A stretch of DNA of 64,000 nucleotides. It comes from Terrabacter tumescens. GTDB taxonomy: Bacteria; Actinomycetota; Actinomycetes; Actinomycetales; Dermatophilaceae. This document shows, in pieces, positions 63,589-64,000 of this stretch (position 1 is the stretch's first letter; every line of letters begins with the position of its first letter). The position numbers were made by a program, and so were the translations under genes. Location of the stretch: assembly GCF_014646815.1 (NCBI RefSeq), contig NZ_BMNZ01000010.1, positions 1-64,000 on the forward strand, written 5' to 3'. The notes under the pieces are model-generated. The model worked only from the letters and a program-made list of their open reading frames with translations. It ran no database searches and had not been told where the DNA came from.

Positions 63589-64000
63589 TCACGGCTGCGT
63601 GCCGACCCCGTCGGTCGGTGCCCACGGCAACGCGACCGGCCCCGGCGCCGAACTGCCCGCGGTCAGCTGCGGCGCCCCCGAGCCCGTCAGGTAGGCGTGC
63701 ACGTTGGCGGCCACCTCGCGCAACGGGCGCGGCGGCAGGTAGGCCGAGGCGCCCGCATCGAGCAGCCGGCTCACGGGCCCCGGCGCGCTGACGCCGAGCT
63801 CGTCGTCCTCGATCTCGGTCACGATGATCCGGGCGTCGGGGAACATCATCCGCAGCGACCCGAGCAGCTGCGGGCTCACCGGGTGGGTCAGCACGACGTC
63901 GGCGCTCGTCGGAGCCTTGAGCAGGTCGAGCACGACGTAGCCCGCGCCCAGCTCGTCCGACAGCCGCTGACGGGCCGCCTTCGACAGCTTCGTCGCCGTG
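63589..64000 (-). CDS. C-terminal part of an unrecognised protein (5' end outside window)
   Basis: The frame is open to the right edge, giving at least 136 residues. It contains a response-regulator-like or Rossmann-like alternation (VVLTHPVSPQLLGSLRMMFPDARIIVTEIEDDELG, then GASAYLPPRPLREVAANVHAYLTG) and a Pro/Gly-rich tail. The GASAYLPPRP...L pattern resembles the end of a receiver-like domain, but the phospho-acceptor region is not in view. Convergent with the Nudix gene. Confidence 0.6.
   Translation of the reverse strand, partial: TATKLSKAARQRLSDELGAGYVVLDLLKAPTSADVVLTHPVSPQLLGSLRMMFPDARIIVTEIEDDELGVSAPGPVSRLLDAGASAYLPPRPLREVAANVHAYLTGSGAPQLTAGSSAPGPVALPWAPTDGVGTQP

Noticed and set aside
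63550-63590. Terminator after the Nudix gene
   Set aside because: Only a short interrupted CCCCC/GGGGG pairing is possible; too weak to call.

Overview
The window is about 72% G+C, densely packed, with ATGA/GTGA/TGATG overlaps inside operons and many GTG starts. Gene content (group III phosphofructokinase, mycobacterial-type Pat aminotransferase, cydABDC, BlaI/M56 pair, CsoR-CopZ-CopA, paa genes, pxpABC) points to an aerobic actinobacterium. The strongly over-represented word GTATGCCG and the overall gene style suggest the Intrasporangiaceae (Janibacter/Knoellia/Tetrasphaera relatives); the family is an inference. No rRNA, tRNA, CRISPR array, prophage or insertion sequence was recognised.

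Layout. 1-4.1 kb: NRAMP metal importer (cut by the edge), an unrecognised Rossmann-like protein, a secreted Ig/HYR-like protein, a DksA/TraR zinc-finger protein. 4.1-10.3 kb: TetR repressor with a divergent 14-helix drug exporter, an SDR oxidoreductase, a LysR regulator and the divergent YeiH exporter it probably controls. 10.3-14.6 kb: branched-chain 2-oxoacid dehydrogenase E1alpha-E1beta-E2. 14.6-21.5 kb: RecF/OLD-like ATPase, three related small membrane proteins with a VOC gene between them, Pat, PfkA and a YvlD-like membrane protein. 21.6-28.4 kb: pxpABC (5-oxoproline recycling) and sbcDC (DNA-end nuclease). 28.6-33.9 kb: DUF1304 protein, MFS-paaN operon and divergent paaH-paaI; paaK lies apart at 40.2 kb. 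34-40.1 kb: DEAD-box helicase with an RGG tail, ScyD/ScyE-like secreted protein, polar amino acid ABC importer. 41.7-43.7 kb: DUF402 protein, small secreted and small hypothetical proteins, YtrA-type GntR regulator. 43.9-51.5 kb: cydABDC followed by BlaI and an M56 peptidase. 51.5-57.8 kb: galE, MFS exporter, SnoaL-like protein, low-molecular-weight phosphatase, double-VOC protein, purB. 57.9-64 kb: MmcQ protein, CsoR-regulated copZ-copA, VOC-like protein, membrane protein, Nudix hydrolase, and a partial gene at the edge.

What stands out is non-coding structure. (1) Nested hairpins built from arms reading GTCGAGAGGCCA or GTCGAGTGGCC lie at gene 3' ends and convergent junctions. (2) A short dispersed repeat centred on GTATGCCGTGTG occurs between genes and also inside coding sequence for disordered linkers (CydC, CopA). 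(3) Further palindromic insertions lie in the CydD linker and at the cydD/cydC junction. (4) At least eleven genes have a TANNNT -10 hexamer exactly 6 nt before the start codon, the signature of leaderless transcripts.
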